Below, piece by piece: positions 45,958 through 55,651 of a stretch of 64,000 nt of DNA; position 1 is the first letter of the stretch; every line of letters begins with the position of its first letter. The DNA lies in contig NZ_JXTE01000028.1 of NCBI RefSeq assembly GCF_000972385.1, positions 27,295 to 91,294 on the forward strand, in the 5' to 3' direction. The notes beneath the pieces were generated by a model. The model saw only the letters and a program-made list of their open reading frames with translations, did not search any database and was not told the DNA's origin. The DNA is from Streptomyces sp. WM6386. Its GTDB lineage: Bacteria > Actinomycetota > Actinomycetes > Streptomycetales > Streptomycetaceae. The position numbers were made by a program, and so were the translations under genes.

Positions 45958-48900
45958 GTGGGGGGACGCAGGTGTCGTACGAGGAACTGCTGACGGCGGG
46001 CGCGGTGTTGCCGCCGGGCACCGAGGGGGGCGGTGAGCGCGCGGTGCCGCTGACGGCGCGGGCCTATCGCCATCCGGGCCTCGACGACCGTGTGGTGGTG
46101 CGGCTGGTCGCCGGTGAGCTCGGGGCGGCCGAGGACCTTGCCGCCGGGTTCCTCGGCATGGAGCCGGACGGCGAGCCGGCCGTCGTGGGGCTGGGGTTGC
46201 GCCAGTCGTTGGGCTTTCCCGAGTGGGTCCTGGTGCACCACCCCGAGGACGGCCACCACGCGCTGGGGGTCGTACCGGACCTGGAGCGGGCGGGCCGACA
46301 GGCGAAGTCCCGTCCGAAGGCCGCCCTGGACGCCTATCTGGAACTCGGTCAGCGGCTGGCCGCCTCGGTCCCGCATTTCCTGCCGACGTTCTACGAGCAG
46401 GCGGGACGGGTGTTCCTGGCCGAGGAGAACGCCACCTACGCCGCCCAGTTGTTCACCCGCGCCCGCAAGGCCGAGGCGGAGCACGGACTGACGGTGGAGG
46501 AGGAGCGTCTGGACGCGGTGTTCCTGGAGTTCGCGCTGGCCGGCGCCCTCCCGGTCAAGGTGCTGTCCGCGTACGGCAAGGAGCTGGCCGCCCGGGTACC
46601 GGCCGAGGAGGCGCTGCGCCGCTTCACCCGGCTGTGCCTGCGCCGCACCGCGGGCGGTCTGCCGCCGTCCGCGCTGATGGCGGGCGACCTGCGCAAGCTC
46701 GCCCGCGCCGCGGGCCAGGACGCCGACCGCGCAGAGCAGGAGTATCTGGCCGAGCTGCTCGGCCTGCCGGCCACGCTGCGTGCCGCTGCCGGCTGGTGGA
46801 AGGGCCACCAGGCTGCCCTGGTGGCGCTGGCCGAACGGGACCGGCGGGTGCGCGGCACGCTGCTGGACATGCTCCCCACCAGTGCCGACAGCGCGATGCC
46901 CGTGATGTGGCTGCAGGTGCTGGAGGCGTCCGGCGCGACGACGGGGTTGTGGGACGACTCCCTGCCCGCGGAGGAGCGCCCGGGCAGCGGCACGGCGGAC
47001 TGGCTGGAGCGCTTCCTGACGTTCCGGGAGCGGGCCCGGTCCTGGCGCGCCGCCACCCGGATGCCGGAGCTGTACCCGCTGGTGGAGCGGGCGGCGGGCC
47101 GACTGCGGGCCGAACTCGCCGCGTCCGGCGGCGCGTTGAAGGTGCTGCACGACATCGACCTGATCGATCTGCTGCTGTCCCTGGACGTGCCGGTGGCCAC
47201 CCCGGGCAAGGAAGAGGACCTGCCGCTGACGGCGTGGGCCGTGGGCGAGGGACAGCGGGACCTGGTGCTGTTCGGTGCCGACTCCCGTTTCCGGGACGCC
47301 TTCCTGCGGGGCGCGGAGCGCTTCCACAACAACGACCAGGGTCTGCGGGCCATCCGTCTGCTGGCGGTGTCGCCCGGCGCCCGGCCCTGGCTGGCGGAGT
47401 GGGTCAGCACGGTCGTACGACGGTTCACCGCGGTCGGACTGCCCGGCCTGCCCAACGCGCTGACCCGGCTCGGATGGCTCCCCGCCGAGGCACTGGCGCT
47501 GGCCGAGGACGACATCCGCGCCGCGGTCGGCACCGACCTCGCACCGGTGCTGGCGCGCACCCTGCGCGCCGGGCTCTTCGACGAACTGGGCTGGCCGGCC
47601 TGGGAGGAGGCGACCGCCACCCTCGTCCCCAAGGACCGGGTCGAGGACATCATCGTCGCCGACGCCTGGCCCCACCTCGTCGTCGCCGGCAACGCCCAGG
47701 CGCGGGTCATCGGCGCCGACGGCACCCTGCTCACCCACGACCTGCGACTGCCCGCGAACGACGTGTCGGGCGACCCGGGGTTCCATCATGTGGACGGCGA
47801 GCTGCTCGTCTACTGGAACTCCCGCAAGGACGGCCTGCGCGGCTACTGGCACCCCCGTGCCGACCGCGTCGAGTCCCTCAAGGGACCGCACGCCACCCGG
47901 GGCACCGAAATGGACTGGTACCGGGCCGACTTCCCGATCACCCTGCCCCTGCCGGACGGCGGCCGGACCACCGGACGCGGCGTCCTGCACGCCGGGGACA
48001 CCACCCTGCCCGAGGAGCGGCCGCTGCTCTTCGACGGCTCCTCCTACTGGGTGTGGCACGCGGACTCCGAGGACCGCGAGGCGCACGGCTGGTACGAGTA
48101 CGACCCGGCCACGAACGAGCGCGGCCGCATGAGCCGTCCCGCCTTCCTGGCCGACGCCCTGCGCGACGCCCCCGAGGGCAGCAGCTTCGCGGGCGGCCGG
48201 CTGCGCCCCTCCCCCACCGCCGACGCCACCGCGACCTGCGCCTCCGCGGGCGGCCTGGTCGGCCTGCGCGTGGTGGAACTGCCCGACGGCTCACGGCGCG
48301 CCGAGAACCTCGCCGGACACACCGTCACCCTGCCCGCGGAAGCCGGCAAACCGAGCGCGCTCGTCGTCTTCCCGGGCGCCGAGCGGGCCAGTGCCGTCGT
48401 ACGCAACAACTGGCAGCTCGAACTGGTCGACGCGGACGGCACCGTCACCGCCTGGGCCAAGACCGACCGCGCCCCTGGCGACTTCGGCGAGGGCACCCTG
48501 CTGCTGCCGCCCGTGCAGTACTGGGAGTGCCTGACACCGCGTGACCCGGAAGGGTCCAAGGCGCTGCGGAACATCGACCGGGACACGGCCGCGGCGCTGC
48601 TGGCCGCCGCGGCGAGCGCCGACAAGAAGTCGCTGCCCGACGCGATCGGCACCCTGCTTCCGGTCACCCACGAAGCTCTCGTGACGGGCATCGCCGGCGT
48701 CGCCCGCTACGCCGCGGCCCAACAGGCCGTCCTGGACGCCGCGGCCGCCCGGCTCACCCGCGCCCTCGAAGGCGGCCTGGCGGACGAGGGACCTGCCGGA
48801 CCGGCGGACAGCATCCTCTCGGCGGCGACGAGCGGACTCGGCACCTCCAGGGGTTACTGGTGGAACGGTGACGACGAGGCCGACACCGTCTTCCGCTCCC

Positions 48901-50858
48901 TGCGTGTCCTTGCCCGGGCCGCCGGGCTCGCCGAGACGGCCCTGCCCGACCGGCCGGACGCCCGGCTCCACCTCGACGGTCACCCGCTGCCCGTCGGACA
49001 GCCGGACCTGGAGTCGCTGCTCGATCGTGCGACCGCGCTGGCCTACCGGGCGGCATCCGGCACCACCACCGAGGAGCACCGCGAGGTGCTGCGCACGCTG
49101 CTCGCCGAGTTCGACCGTCTCGGGCTGGGCCCGGCCGCGTCCGCACACTGGCGCAAGGTGAGCCTGCACGTGCCGGCGGCCCCCTTGCGCACTCCCGCGG
49201 GCCAATGGCGCGACGGATCGTGGAACGGGCTGCTCCCCCTGGCCGACGGCGCGTTCATCGCCGTCACCGGACGCCGCCTGCTGGAGGACGACGGCGGTAC
49301 GTTCACCGGCTACTTCCACGACCCGGCCGGGCGGTTCGAGGCGCCGCAGCCCTACAAGGTGCTGACGTCGGAGCCGCTCGGCGCGGACGCCGACACGGAG
49401 CGGTTCGGCAGGTTCCTCGCCGAGCTGGACCGGCGCGGACCGGCCCCCTGGTTCCCGGAGGCCGCCGAGGAGTTCGCCCGTCTCACCGGTGTGACCGAGA
49501 CGATGGCCCGGCTGATCGTGGCCGGTCTGCCGGGGATCGATGTCTACGAGCGGAGCTTCCTGAGCACCGAGGCGCGCACCCTCATCGGGGTGAAGGTCGC
49601 CCCGGCGGCGGTCGCCAAGGACGAGCTGAGCTCCGTCGACGGCACGGTGCGTGCCGCGGTCGTGGGCGCGCTCACGCCCGGTGAACCCGCCCGGCTGTGG
49701 ACCGAGGGCCCGGACGTGGCCGCGGCCGCCGCGGTGTGGAACGCCGGGGTCGGCAAGCGGGTGGCCGTGCCCGAGGAACTGCTCAGCGATGCGGGCCGCA
49801 CCTTCAGACGCTCACCCTGGGCCGTCCGGCAGGCGCTGCCCGAACTGCTGGACCCGGCCGGCTCTCCCCGGCTCAGCCGGGATCTGGAGTGGGCGGTCAA
49901 GGGCGACCGGGTCCGGCCCGTCGGTGACGATGCGGACGGGTTCACGGCGGAGACGCTGGTCGGCGCGGTCGGTATCACGGCCTGGCTGGCTCACCGGCTG
50001 CCCGCCGGCGACCCGGTGCGGGCCGCGCTGCCGTCGGCCCTCACCGCCGTGCGTGAACGCCTCGCCCACCCCGGGCTGATGCTCGACCTGGGGCGCTACA
50101 TCAGCCTCCCCGACTTCCGTAAGACCGCCGGCGCCCCCACCGAGACCGGTCCTGGTTTCGAACGGTACGGCGCCGTCGTCCTGGCCACCCATGACGACCA
50201 GCCCGCTCCGGGCGTGCGGGTCGCTCTCCTCGACGAGGCGGGTCAGGACCCGTACCTGCCCGCGGTGCGCGTCGACGATCAGCGGCCCTACGCCGCCGAA
50301 GTGGCCCTGCGTCTGGTCCGCGACCAGCCGTTCGCCGCCCTCCTCGCGGACCCCGGGGAGCCGCTCGCGGGCGACCGGGGCAAGGAGGGCACCTGGTGGC
50401 CGCAGGACCCGAGCCGTTCGGTGCCCGAGCTGGTGACCGAGGCGGCCAAGGAGTACGGCCTCGGCGAGGACGCCGCCACGCTCTATCTGATGCTGCTCGC
50501 CATGCCCGACCCGACCGACCGTATGACGGCCCGGTGGACGGGCTGGAAGCCGGCCCGGCTCAAGGCGGCACGCGCCGAACTGGCCGCCACCGACTTGGTG
50601 GTCGAGGCCAGCCGGACGCGGGCCGGACGGTCGCTCTTCCTGCCGGGCGGCTGGGTCTCGCAGTCGTCGCCGCGCGTTCCGCTGGAGCGCTGGAAGCTGC
50701 CGCTGTTCGCCGACGTGACCGACGAGCACGCGCCGTTCGGCGTGATCGTGCCGTTCGAGCCGGCCTCGGAGCTCTACCGCAGGGCGTGGCAGCGCGTGCA
50801 GGACGGCGACGCTCCCCGCTTCGAGGAGCTGAAGGTGCGGCGGGCCCGCCGCCGCTGA
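45954..50858 (+). CDS. Very large protein of unknown function in MoxR/VWA operon
   Basis: 1634 residues, no signal peptide or clear membrane span. Residues about 100-560 are helical and repeat-like with many (A/G)-L-x-x-L pairs. The middle part has beta-rich stretches around HVDGELLVYWNSRKDGLRGYW and WVWHADSEDREAHGWYEYD. The C-terminal 300 residues (from LDLGRYISLPDFRK to the basic end) include WTGWKPARLKAARAELAATD, which reads like a DNA-binding or winged-helix-type segment. I cannot assign a family. ATG 45954 overlaps the first gene, and the unit continues to moxR after a 102-bp gap holding a strong hairpin. Its size suggests a scaffold or target of the ATPase. Confidence 0.85.
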   Translation: MSGGTQVSYEELLTAGAVLPPGTEGGGERAVPLTARAYRHPGLDDRVVVRLVAGELGAAEDLAAGFLGMEPDGEPAVVGLGLRQSLGFPEWVLVHHPEDGHHALGVVPDLERAGRQAKSRPKAALDAYLELGQRLAASVPHFLPTFYEQAGRVFLAEENATYAAQLFTRARKAEAEHGLTVEEERLDAVFLEFALAGALPVKVLSAYGKELAARVPAEEALRRFTRLCLRRTAGGLPPSALMAGDLRKLARAAGQDADRAEQEYLAELLGLPATLRAAAGWWKGHQAALVALAERDRRVRGTLLDMLPTSADSAMPVMWLQVLEASGATTGLWDDSLPAEERPGSGTADWLERFLTFRERARSWRAATRMPELYPLVERAAGRLRAELAASGGALKVLHDIDLIDLLLSLDVPVATPGKEEDLPLTAWAVGEGQRDLVLFGADSRFRDAFLRGAERFHNNDQGLRAIRLLAVSPGARPWLAEWVSTVVRRFTAVGLPGLPNALTRLGWLPAEALALAEDDIRAAVGTDLAPVLARTLRAGLFDELGWPAWEEATATLVPKDRVEDIIVADAWPHLVVAGNAQARVIGADGTLLTHDLRLPANDVSGDPGFHHVDGELLVYWNSRKDGLRGYWHPRADRVESLKGPHATRGTEMDWYRADFPITLPLPDGGRTTGRGVLHAGDTTLPEERPLLFDGSSYWVWHADSEDREAHGWYEYDPATNERGRMSRPAFLADALRDAPEGSSFAGGRLRPSPTADATATCASAGGLVGLRVVELPDGSRRAENLAGHTVTLPAEAGKPSALVVFPGAERASAVVRNNWQLELVDADGTVTAWAKTDRAPGDFGEGTLLLPPVQYWECLTPRDPEGSKALRNIDRDTAAALLAAAASADKKSLPDAIGTLLPVTHEALVTGIAGVARYAAAQQAVLDAAAARLTRALEGGLADEGPAGPADSILSAATSGLGTSRGYWWNGDDEADTVFRSLRVLARAAGLAETALPDRPDARLHLDGHPLPVGQPDLESLLDRATALAYRAASGTTTEEHREVLRTLLAEFDRLGLGPAASAHWRKVSLHVPAAPLRTPAGQWRDGSWNGLLPLADGAFIAVTGRRLLEDDGGTFTGYFHDPAGRFEAPQPYKVLTSEPLGADADTERFGRFLAELDRRGPAPWFPEAAEEFARLTGVTETMARLIVAGLPGIDVYERSFLSTEARTLIGVKVAPAAVAKDELSSVDGTVRAAVVGALTPGEPARLWTEGPDVAAAAAVWNAGVGKRVAVPEELLSDAGRTFRRSPWAVRQALPELLDPAGSPRLSRDLEWAVKGDRVRPVGDDADGFTAETLVGAVGITAWLAHRLPAGDPVRAALPSALTAVRERLAHPGLMLDLGRYISLPDFRKTAGAPTETGPGFERYGAVVLATHDDQPAPGVRVALLDEAGQDPYLPAVRVDDQRPYAAEVALRLVRDQPFAALLADPGEPLAGDRGKEGTWWPQDPSRSVPELVTEAAKEYGLGEDAATLYLMLLAMPDPTDRMTARWTGWKPARLKAARAELAATDLVVEASRTRAGRSLFLPGGWVSQSSPRVPLERWKLPLFADVTDEHAPFGVIVPFEPASELYRRAWQRVQDGDAPRFEELKVRRARRR

Positions 50859-50870
50859 CGCGACGCGGCC

Positions 50871-50898
50871 CGGGGCGCCGCCGAGTGGCGGCGCCCCG
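50871..50898 (+). terminator. Hairpin between large protein gene and moxR (partial terminator or attenuator)
   Basis: The arms 50871-50882 and 50887-50898 form a perfect 12-bp G/C stem with a GAGT loop, 12 bp past the stop. It lies inside the operon and could lower expression of moxR and later genes relative to the first two, or protect the mRNA end. Confidence 0.65.
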
Positions 50899-50960
50899 AT
50901 CCCCCCACGTCTGTCTCCCCCACGCCCCGACACAGACCGATCCACCGAGCAAGGACATCC

Positions 50961-52121
50961 ATGCCCCTGACCGACACGGTGTCGGCCCTCCCGGCCCGGC
51001 AGACCCTGCCCGCCGAAGAGCGCTTCGCCACCGAACTCGCCTTTCTCGCCGCCCAAGACGAGGGTCCTCGTCCGCCCGGCTGGCTGCTGACACCCCGCGC
51101 CGTGATCACCTTCGTCTGCGGCAGCGGCGGCGAGGCGCTCAAGCTGCCCGGGGCGCCCGCGGCGCCGGCGGACGAACTGGTCATCGCTCCCAAGTTCGTC
51201 GGCGAACGCGCCCTGGTGGAGCGGTGCGTGGTCACCCTCGCCGGAGAACGCGGACTGCTGCTCGTCGGCGAACCGGGCACCGCCAAGTCGATGCTGTCCG
51301 AGCTGCTGTCGGCGGCCGTCTGCGGCACCAGCGCGCTCACCGTGCAGGGCACCGCGGGCACCACCGAGGACGCCCTGCGCTACGGCTGGAACTACGCCCT
51401 CCTCCTCGCCCAGGGCCCCACCCCGCAGGCCCTGGTGGACTCACCGGTCCTCGCCGCGATGCGCGCCGGGAACGTGGCCCGCATCGAGGAGATCACCCGC
51501 TGCCTGCCCGAGGTGCAGGACGCCCTGGTGTCGCTCCTGTCCGACCGGCGGATGAGCGTGCCCGAACTGTCCGGCACCGACGACGCACAGGTCGCCGCCG
51601 CACCCGGGTTCACCGTCATCGCCACCGCCAACCTCCGTGACCGCGGGGTGTCGGAGATGTCCGCCGCTCTCAAGCGCCGCTTCAACTTCGAGACCGTGCA
51701 CCCGATCGCCGACGTCGAGGCCGAGACCGCCCTCGTCAAGCGGCAGGCCACGGCGGCCGTCGAGCGGGCGGGCGCGGCCTTCGGCGTCGACGACGCGGTC
51801 CTCGACGTCCTGCTCACCGTCTTTCGCGACCTGCGGGCCGGACGCTCGGCCGAGGGCTGGGACGTGGAGCGCCCGGGGACGGTGATGTCCACCGCCGAGG
51901 CGGTGCAGGTCGCCGTCTCCCTGGGAGTCGCCGCCGCCTACCTCCCCGGCGGCGACTCGCTGGACCTGGTCCCCGGCCATCTGCTGGGCGTGGTCCGCAA
52001 GGACGACCCGGCCGACCACGCGCGTCTCCTCGGCTACTGGGACGGCCCGGTGCGCCGCCGCGCCGAGGACGGTTCGGCGACCTGGCGCCGCCTGTGGGAC
52101 CTGCGGGAGAACCTTCGGTGA
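50961..52121 (+). CDS. MoxR-family AAA+ ATPase
   Basis: 386 residues. Walker A is GEPGTAKSM (GxxGxxKS, Ser for Thr). The expected Walker B falls at NVARIEEITRC, with Glu-Glu. Sensor 1 is FTVIATANLRDRG and the arginine-finger region is SAALKRRFNFE; PEVQDALVSLLSDRRM is the helix that follows Walker B in MoxR proteins. MoxR ATPases act with vWA proteins as chaperone-like machines, for example in metal or cofactor insertion. ATG 50961 has AAGGA upstream. The stop overlaps the next gene (GTGA). It corresponds to YehL in the E. coli cluster. Confidence 0.9.
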   Translation: MPLTDTVSALPARQTLPAEERFATELAFLAAQDEGPRPPGWLLTPRAVITFVCGSGGEALKLPGAPAAPADELVIAPKFVGERALVERCVVTLAGERGLLLVGEPGTAKSMLSELLSAAVCGTSALTVQGTAGTTEDALRYGWNYALLLAQGPTPQALVDSPVLAAMRAGNVARIEEITRCLPEVQDALVSLLSDRRMSVPELSGTDDAQVAAAPGFTVIATANLRDRGVSEMSAALKRRFNFETVHPIADVEAETALVKRQATAAVERAGAAFGVDDAVLDVLLTVFRDLRAGRSAEGWDVERPGTVMSTAEAVQVAVSLGVAAAYLPGGDSLDLVPGHLLGVVRKDDPADHARLLGYWDGPVRRRAEDGSATWRRLWDLRENLR

Positions 52122-55100
52122 CCCTCGCTCAGGAACCGAGGGCGGCCCTCGCCGCCCTCGCCGACTCCGTGGTGCCGTACCTGCTGGGCGTACGGCACCA
52201 CAGCCCGGCGCTCGCCGCCGCCGTCCCCGCCCTGCTGGACGCCTCCGGCGCCGAGGTCGTCTGCGTGGAGCTGCCCACCGACTTCCAGCCCTGGCTGCCC
52301 CATCTCGGCGCGCCGGGCACTCTCGCCCCGGTCGCCCTGGCCGGGGCCGGCGAGGGCGACCGACTCGGCTTCTACCCCTTCGCCGACTTCTCGCCCGAAC
52401 TCGCCGCCGTCCGCTGGGCACGCGAGCGTGGCGCCGAGGTCGTCTGCTGCGACCTGCCGATGTCCGACCCGCGCTGGAGTGCCGAAGCCGGGGACACTCA
52501 CGCACCGGCGGCCGAAACGCCCACAGCGTTCGCGGCCGCGCTCACCGCGGCCGGCACAGGTCGCGACGGCGACGACATGTGGGACCGCAGTGTCGAGGTC
52601 CTCGCCCCGGGCTGCGCCCCCGACGCCGTGCGGCGGGCCGCTTTGGGTGTCGGATGGGCGCTGCGCCGCGACGCCGAGTCGGCGGGCGGGGTTCCCGCGG
52701 TGGATCTGGCACGCGAGGCGCACATGCGTGCGGCGATCGCGCGCGCCGCGGCCGGCGGACGCCGCGTCGCGGCCGTCGTCGGGGCCTTCCACGCACCGGC
52801 GTTGACCGAAGGGGCCGCGACGCCCACTGCGGCGCCGGTGTCCATGGGAGAGCGGCCGGCCGTCGTCACCTCCCTCGTGCCGTACGCCTTCGATCTGCTG
52901 GACTCCCGTTCCGGCTATCCGGCCGGCATCCGCGATCCGCGCTGGCAGCAGGCCGTGTTCACGGCAGGAGGCGATCCTGAGCGGCTGCACGAGGCCGCGG
53001 CACGGGCGATCACCGACGTCTGCCGTGAGCTGCGCGCTGCCGGACATGTCGCCGGCACCGGCGAGGCCCGCGAGACCCTGCGCGTGGCGTGCGACCTGGC
53101 GCGGCTGCGCGGTCTGTCGGCTCCCGGCCGCAGCGAGGTGCTGGAGGCGCTGACGACCGTGATGGGCCAGGGTGAGCCGCTCGGCCGCGGTCGGGCCCTG
53201 GCGCGGGCGTTGGAGGTCGTCCTGGTCGGCACCGACCGTGGCCGTATCGCCCCGGGCACGCCCCGCTCCGGGCTCGGCCCGTCCGTCGAGGCGGAGCTCG
53301 CCGCGCTGCGGCTGCCAGGACCCGAGGACCCCGCCGGGCGTGAAGTGCGGCTCGACCCGCTGCGCTCGGCGCTCGACGGCCGCCGCGAGATCCTGCTGCA
53401 GCGTCTCGCCGTGTGCGGAGCGGGTTACGGGGAGCCGGTCCAGGTGGCGGGTACGGGGGATGCGGCGGCGCTCACCACGCGGTGGCGCCTGTCGTGGACG
53501 CCGGCCGTGCCCGTCCGGCTCGATCTGGCCGGCATCCGGGGCGTCACGGCAGCCGTGGCCGCCGAGGGCACCCTGCGGGAGACGTTCCGCAGGGAGTCGG
53601 CGGACGGCGGGCCCACCAGCGCCCTCGTCCTGGCGGCGCTCCGGGGCGCCGCCCGGTGCGATCTGCCGGAGCTGGTCGCCGAGCGGCTGGCCGACGCCGC
53701 CGAGGTGCTTCCCGCCTGCGCCACCCTCCCCGAACTCCTCAGCGCCCTCGACCTGTCGGAGGCGCTGCGGCGAGGCCATCTGCCCGGCACCACACCCGAG
53801 AGCCGGCGGACGGCCGCCGAACTCGCCGCCGAGCTGCTGGAGTCGGCGGTACGGTCCCTGCCGGGACTGGCGGGCAGCGACGACCCGCAGGACGCGGACG
53901 CGCTCGTGGCGCTGGCCTCCCGAGCGGGGGAACACCGCCTCGGGCTGCGGATGGACGGCGCGTTGGACGACCTCGCGCGCAGCGGATCCCCGCTCGTCCA
54001 GGGCGCCGCGCTCGCCGCCCGGGTCATGCTCGACCTCGACGACGCCGACACCCTCGGTACCCGTGCCGCGGGCTGGATCGACACCGCCACCGGACCCGAC
54101 GAGCGGCATGCGTTGAGCCGCCGCCTGAGCGGCCTGCTCAGCGGGGCCGCTCCCCTGCTCCAGTCTGCGCCGACCGCGCTGGACCCGCTGCTCGACCGCA
54201 TCGACGTACTCACCGACCAGGGGTTCCTCGACCGGCTGCCCGCCCTGCGCGGCGGCTTCGACGCGCTCAGCCCGGCCGGCCGCGGCCGGCTGCTGGACGC
54301 GGTGACCGAGCGCCTCGGCGACCGGCTCGACCTGTCCCTCGGCGCCTCGCCACAGCTGCTCGCGCTGTGGACGGCCGCCGACGCGGCGGGCCGGGCGGCG
54401 GTCGACGCGCTCCGGCCACCCCTGGGGACGGCACTCGCCCCGGCCGACAGCACCCCGCCGCCGAAGGCCGCGGACACCACCAAGGCTCCCGGCGCGCCCG
54501 CGTCCCGGACTGAGGCACGACAAGGTTCCGCCCTTCATCTCACGCCGACCGACCGCTGGCGACTGCTCCTCGGCCGGGAGAGCGACAAGCTGCCGCAGGG
54601 CGCCCGCCGTTACGCGCACGCGCTCGACGAGTTGTACGGCACCGGCCGTGGCGAGGGCTCCGCGGACCTCGGCCGCGAGGGCGGTCCCGGCGGTCAGGGC
54701 GCCTCCTTCCCGACCGCCCGTGAGTGGGCCGAGGAACTCGACGCGCTGTTCGGCACCGACGTCCGTGAGGAGGTGCTGGCCCGGGCCGCCGACCAGGGCC
54801 GCAGCGATGTCCTGGCCGAGCTCGACCCGAAGGCGGTCCGCCCGTCGGTCGACCTGCTGACGTCCGTGCTGTCCCTGGCCGGCGGGATGCCGGAGCAGCA
54901 GCTGTCGCGGCTGCGCCCGCTGGTGCGCCGTCTGGTCGACGAACTGGCCAAGGAGTTGGCCACCCGGCTGCGTCCCGCGCTGAGCGGGCTGGCCACGCCT
55001 CGCCCGACCCGCCGGAAGGGAGGCCGGATCGACCTGCCGCGCACCCTGCGGGCCAACCTCGCCCACACCCGCAGGACGGACGACGGGCGCACCCTGGTCG

Positions 55101-55651
55101 TCCCGGAGCGGCCGGTGTTCAGCACCCGCTCGCGCAGGGAGGCGGACTGGCGGCTGATCCTGGTCGTCGACGTGTCCGGATCGATGGAGGCGTCGGTCAT
55201 CTGGTCGGCGCTGACCGCGGCCGTGCTGGGCGGAGTCCCCACGCTGAGCACCCACTTCCTCGCCTTCTCCACGGAGGTCATCGACCTGACGGAGCGCGTC
55301 GACGACCCGCTGTCGCTGCTGCTGGAGGTTCGGGTCGGCGGCGGCACGCACATCGCGGCGGGGCTGGCCCAGGCCCGTTCCCTGGTGACCGTCCCCAGCC
55401 GGACCCTCGTGGTGGTGGTCAGCGACTTCGAGGAGGGGTATCCGCTCGGCGGCCTCCTCGGCGAGGTACGCAACCTCGCGAGTTCCGGCGTCCATCTGAT
55501 GGGCTGCGCCGCCCTGGACGACACCGGCAGCCCGCGTTACTCGGTCCCCGTGGCCCAGCAGCTCGTCGCGGCCGGGATGCCGGTCGCCGCCCTCAGTCCC
55601 CTCACCCTCGCCCGCTGGGTGGGCGACCGCCTCCGCGGAGAGACCCGATGA
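52118..55651 (+). CDS. DUF5682-like protein fused to a von Willebrand factor A domain
   Basis: 1177 residues. Residues 1-770 match the DUF5682 layout (YehM): YLLGVRHHSPALAAAVPALL, VVCVELPTDF, and YPFADFSPELAAVRWARERG. A linker with charged helices follows (EWAEELDALFGTDVREEVLA). Residues about 1010-1165 are a vWA domain with the MIDAS site DVSGSM, a Thr in GGGTHIAAGL and the Asp in VVVSDFEEG. In E. coli the two parts are separate genes (yehM, yehP), so here they are fused. The GTG start overlaps moxR. The vWA part should bind metal and pair with the MoxR ring. Confidence 0.85.
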   Translation: MTLAQEPRAALAALADSVVPYLLGVRHHSPALAAAVPALLDASGAEVVCVELPTDFQPWLPHLGAPGTLAPVALAGAGEGDRLGFYPFADFSPELAAVRWARERGAEVVCCDLPMSDPRWSAEAGDTHAPAAETPTAFAAALTAAGTGRDGDDMWDRSVEVLAPGCAPDAVRRAALGVGWALRRDAESAGGVPAVDLAREAHMRAAIARAAAGGRRVAAVVGAFHAPALTEGAATPTAAPVSMGERPAVVTSLVPYAFDLLDSRSGYPAGIRDPRWQQAVFTAGGDPERLHEAAARAITDVCRELRAAGHVAGTGEARETLRVACDLARLRGLSAPGRSEVLEALTTVMGQGEPLGRGRALARALEVVLVGTDRGRIAPGTPRSGLGPSVEAELAALRLPGPEDPAGREVRLDPLRSALDGRREILLQRLAVCGAGYGEPVQVAGTGDAAALTTRWRLSWTPAVPVRLDLAGIRGVTAAVAAEGTLRETFRRESADGGPTSALVLAALRGAARCDLPELVAERLADAAEVLPACATLPELLSALDLSEALRRGHLPGTTPESRRTAAELAAELLESAVRSLPGLAGSDDPQDADALVALASRAGEHRLGLRMDGALDDLARSGSPLVQGAALAARVMLDLDDADTLGTRAAGWIDTATGPDERHALSRRLSGLLSGAAPLLQSAPTALDPLLDRIDVLTDQGFLDRLPALRGGFDALSPAGRGRLLDAVTERLGDRLDLSLGASPQLLALWTAADAAGRAAVDALRPPLGTALAPADSTPPPKAADTTKAPGAPASRTEARQGSALHLTPTDRWRLLLGRESDKLPQGARRYAHALDELYGTGRGEGSADLGREGGPGGQGASFPTAREWAEELDALFGTDVREEVLARAADQGRSDVLAELDPKAVRPSVDLLTSVLSLAGGMPEQQLSRLRPLVRRLVDELAKELATRLRPALSGLATPRPTRRKGGRIDLPRTLRANLAHTRRTDDGRTLVVPERPVFSTRSRREADWRLILVVDVSGSMEASVIWSALTAAVLGGVPTLSTHFLAFSTEVIDLTERVDDPLSLLLEVRVGGGTHIAAGLAQARSLVTVPSRTLVVVVSDFEEGYPLGGLLGEVRNLASSGVHLMGCAALDDTGSPRYSVPVAQQLVAAGMPVAALSPLTLARWVGDRLRGETR

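Noticed and set aside
45918..48086. 722-codon minus-strand frame
   Set aside because: Antisense shadow of the 1634-residue gene; low-complexity translation rich in Gly, Gln and Arg.
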